The notes under the pieces: model-generated | What the model saw: only the letters and a program-made list of their open reading frames with translations | Database searches by the model: none | What the model was told of the DNA's origin: nothing | Part shown: positions 6,992-7,070 of the stretch, in pieces | Layout: each line of letters begins with the position of its first letter | Numbering within the stretch: the stretch's first letter is position 1 | Origin: JBPOIS01 sp052034295 | GTDB taxonomy: Bacteria > Pseudomonadota > Gammaproteobacteria > Pseudomonadales > Moraxellaceae | Direction of reading: 5' to 3' | NCBI GenBank assembly: GCA_052034295.1 | Contig: JBPOIS010000125.1 | Span: 1-7,070, forward strand | Length of the DNA stretch: 7,070 bases | Translations under genes and position numbers: made by a program

Positions 6992-7015
6992 GGAACAAAT
7001 GCCGGCTATTGTTCC
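6992..7015 (-). repeat. Perfect inverted repeat just before dapE
   Basis: GGAACAA (6992-6998) and TTGTTCC (7009-7015) form a perfect 7-bp inverted repeat with a 10-base spacer. It ends one base before the outer dapE start and overlaps the candidate -10 at 7008-7013. The spacing of about 17 bp between arm centres could suit a dimeric regulator. As RNA it could form a stem at the very 5' end, but only if transcription starts upstream of 7015. Confidence 0.7.
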
Positions 7016-7037
7016 AGACCTGCCCCGGCGCTGTAAA
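7008..7037 (-). promoter_or_regulatory. Candidate sigma-70 promoter of dapE
   Basis: On the minus strand TTTACA (7032-7037) matches the -35 consensus at five of six positions, and AACAAT (7008-7013) matches the -10 at four of six, with an 18-nt spacer. Transcription would begin near 7001, leaving about 10 nt before the ATG at 6990 or about 22 nt before the one at 6978. This fits the missing Shine-Dalgarno and suggests a very short leader. Confidence 0.45.
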
Positions 7038-7047
7038 CGCAGCGCAA

Positions 7048-7070
7048 TAAAAACCCGGCACAGGGCCGGG
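7048..7070 (-). terminator. Rho-independent terminator of a minus-strand gene beyond the right edge
   Basis: Read on the minus strand, CCCGGC, a five-base loop and GCCGGG (7070-7054) form a 6-bp GC stem followed by TTTTTATT (7053-7046). The stem may extend past the window. It should end transcription of a minus-strand gene located just beyond 7070 and insulate dapE, supporting a separate dapE promoter. Confidence 0.72.

Noticed and set aside
5917..7050. Plus-strand open frames opposite dapE (for example 5917-6438 and 6475-7050)
   Set aside because: They are antisense to a gene with every DapE active-site residue in place and have no recognisable motif of their own.
1..7070. Search for CRISPR, tRNA, rRNA, insertion-sequence or phage signatures
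   Set aside because: No regularly spaced repeats, no cloverleaf-like sequence, no transposase or integrase motif was seen; nearly all of the window is filled by five ordinary genes.

Overview
The window looks like chromosomal DNA of a GC-rich gammaproteobacterium, probably of the Pseudomonadales. The reasons are a ChpA-type hybrid kinase whose dimerisation region resembles that of Pseudomonas type IV pilus kinases, the chpA-chpB-chpC gene order, and a DapE close to the enterobacterial and Haemophilus enzymes. The species call is inference. No mobile element, CRISPR array, rRNA or tRNA was seen.

Layout. Positions 1-5193 hold three tightly packed plus-strand genes that look like one operon. 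The first is the C-terminal 1243 codons of a ChpA/PilL-like multi-Hpt CheA with a C-terminal receiver. The second is a ChpB-like CheB methylesterase with an apparent TTG start. The third is a short ChpC-like CheW adaptor. A short intergenic stretch (5194-5268) carries a dyad and a T-run. A four-helix membrane cytochrome b561 gene follows (5269-5808). A GC-rich hairpin lies in the convergent gap, and then comes dapE on the minus strand (5851-6990). The right edge holds the likely dapE promoter, a perfect inverted repeat just before the dapE start, and a rho-independent terminator facing leftward that should belong to a minus-strand gene beyond the window.

How the genes work together. ChpA would autophosphorylate through its ATPase domain on its Hpt histidines and pass phosphate to receiver proteins (PilG and PilH in characterised systems, not in this window) and to its own receiver. 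ChpB would demethylate the chemoreceptor (PilJ type), and ChpC would be an accessory coupling protein. In known systems this array controls twitching motility, surface sensing and cAMP. The cytochrome b561 and dapE genes look like unrelated neighbours: one carries membrane electrons, the other makes diaminopimelate and lysine.

I did not find a clearly undescribed system. The points most worth a second look are the near-identical Hpt core repeated inside chpA, an Hpt with Cys in place of the usual Lys, a receiver-like domain in ChpB with no phosphoacceptor Asp, an eight-T run inside chpA, and a promoter-overlapping dyad that would give dapE a very short leader.
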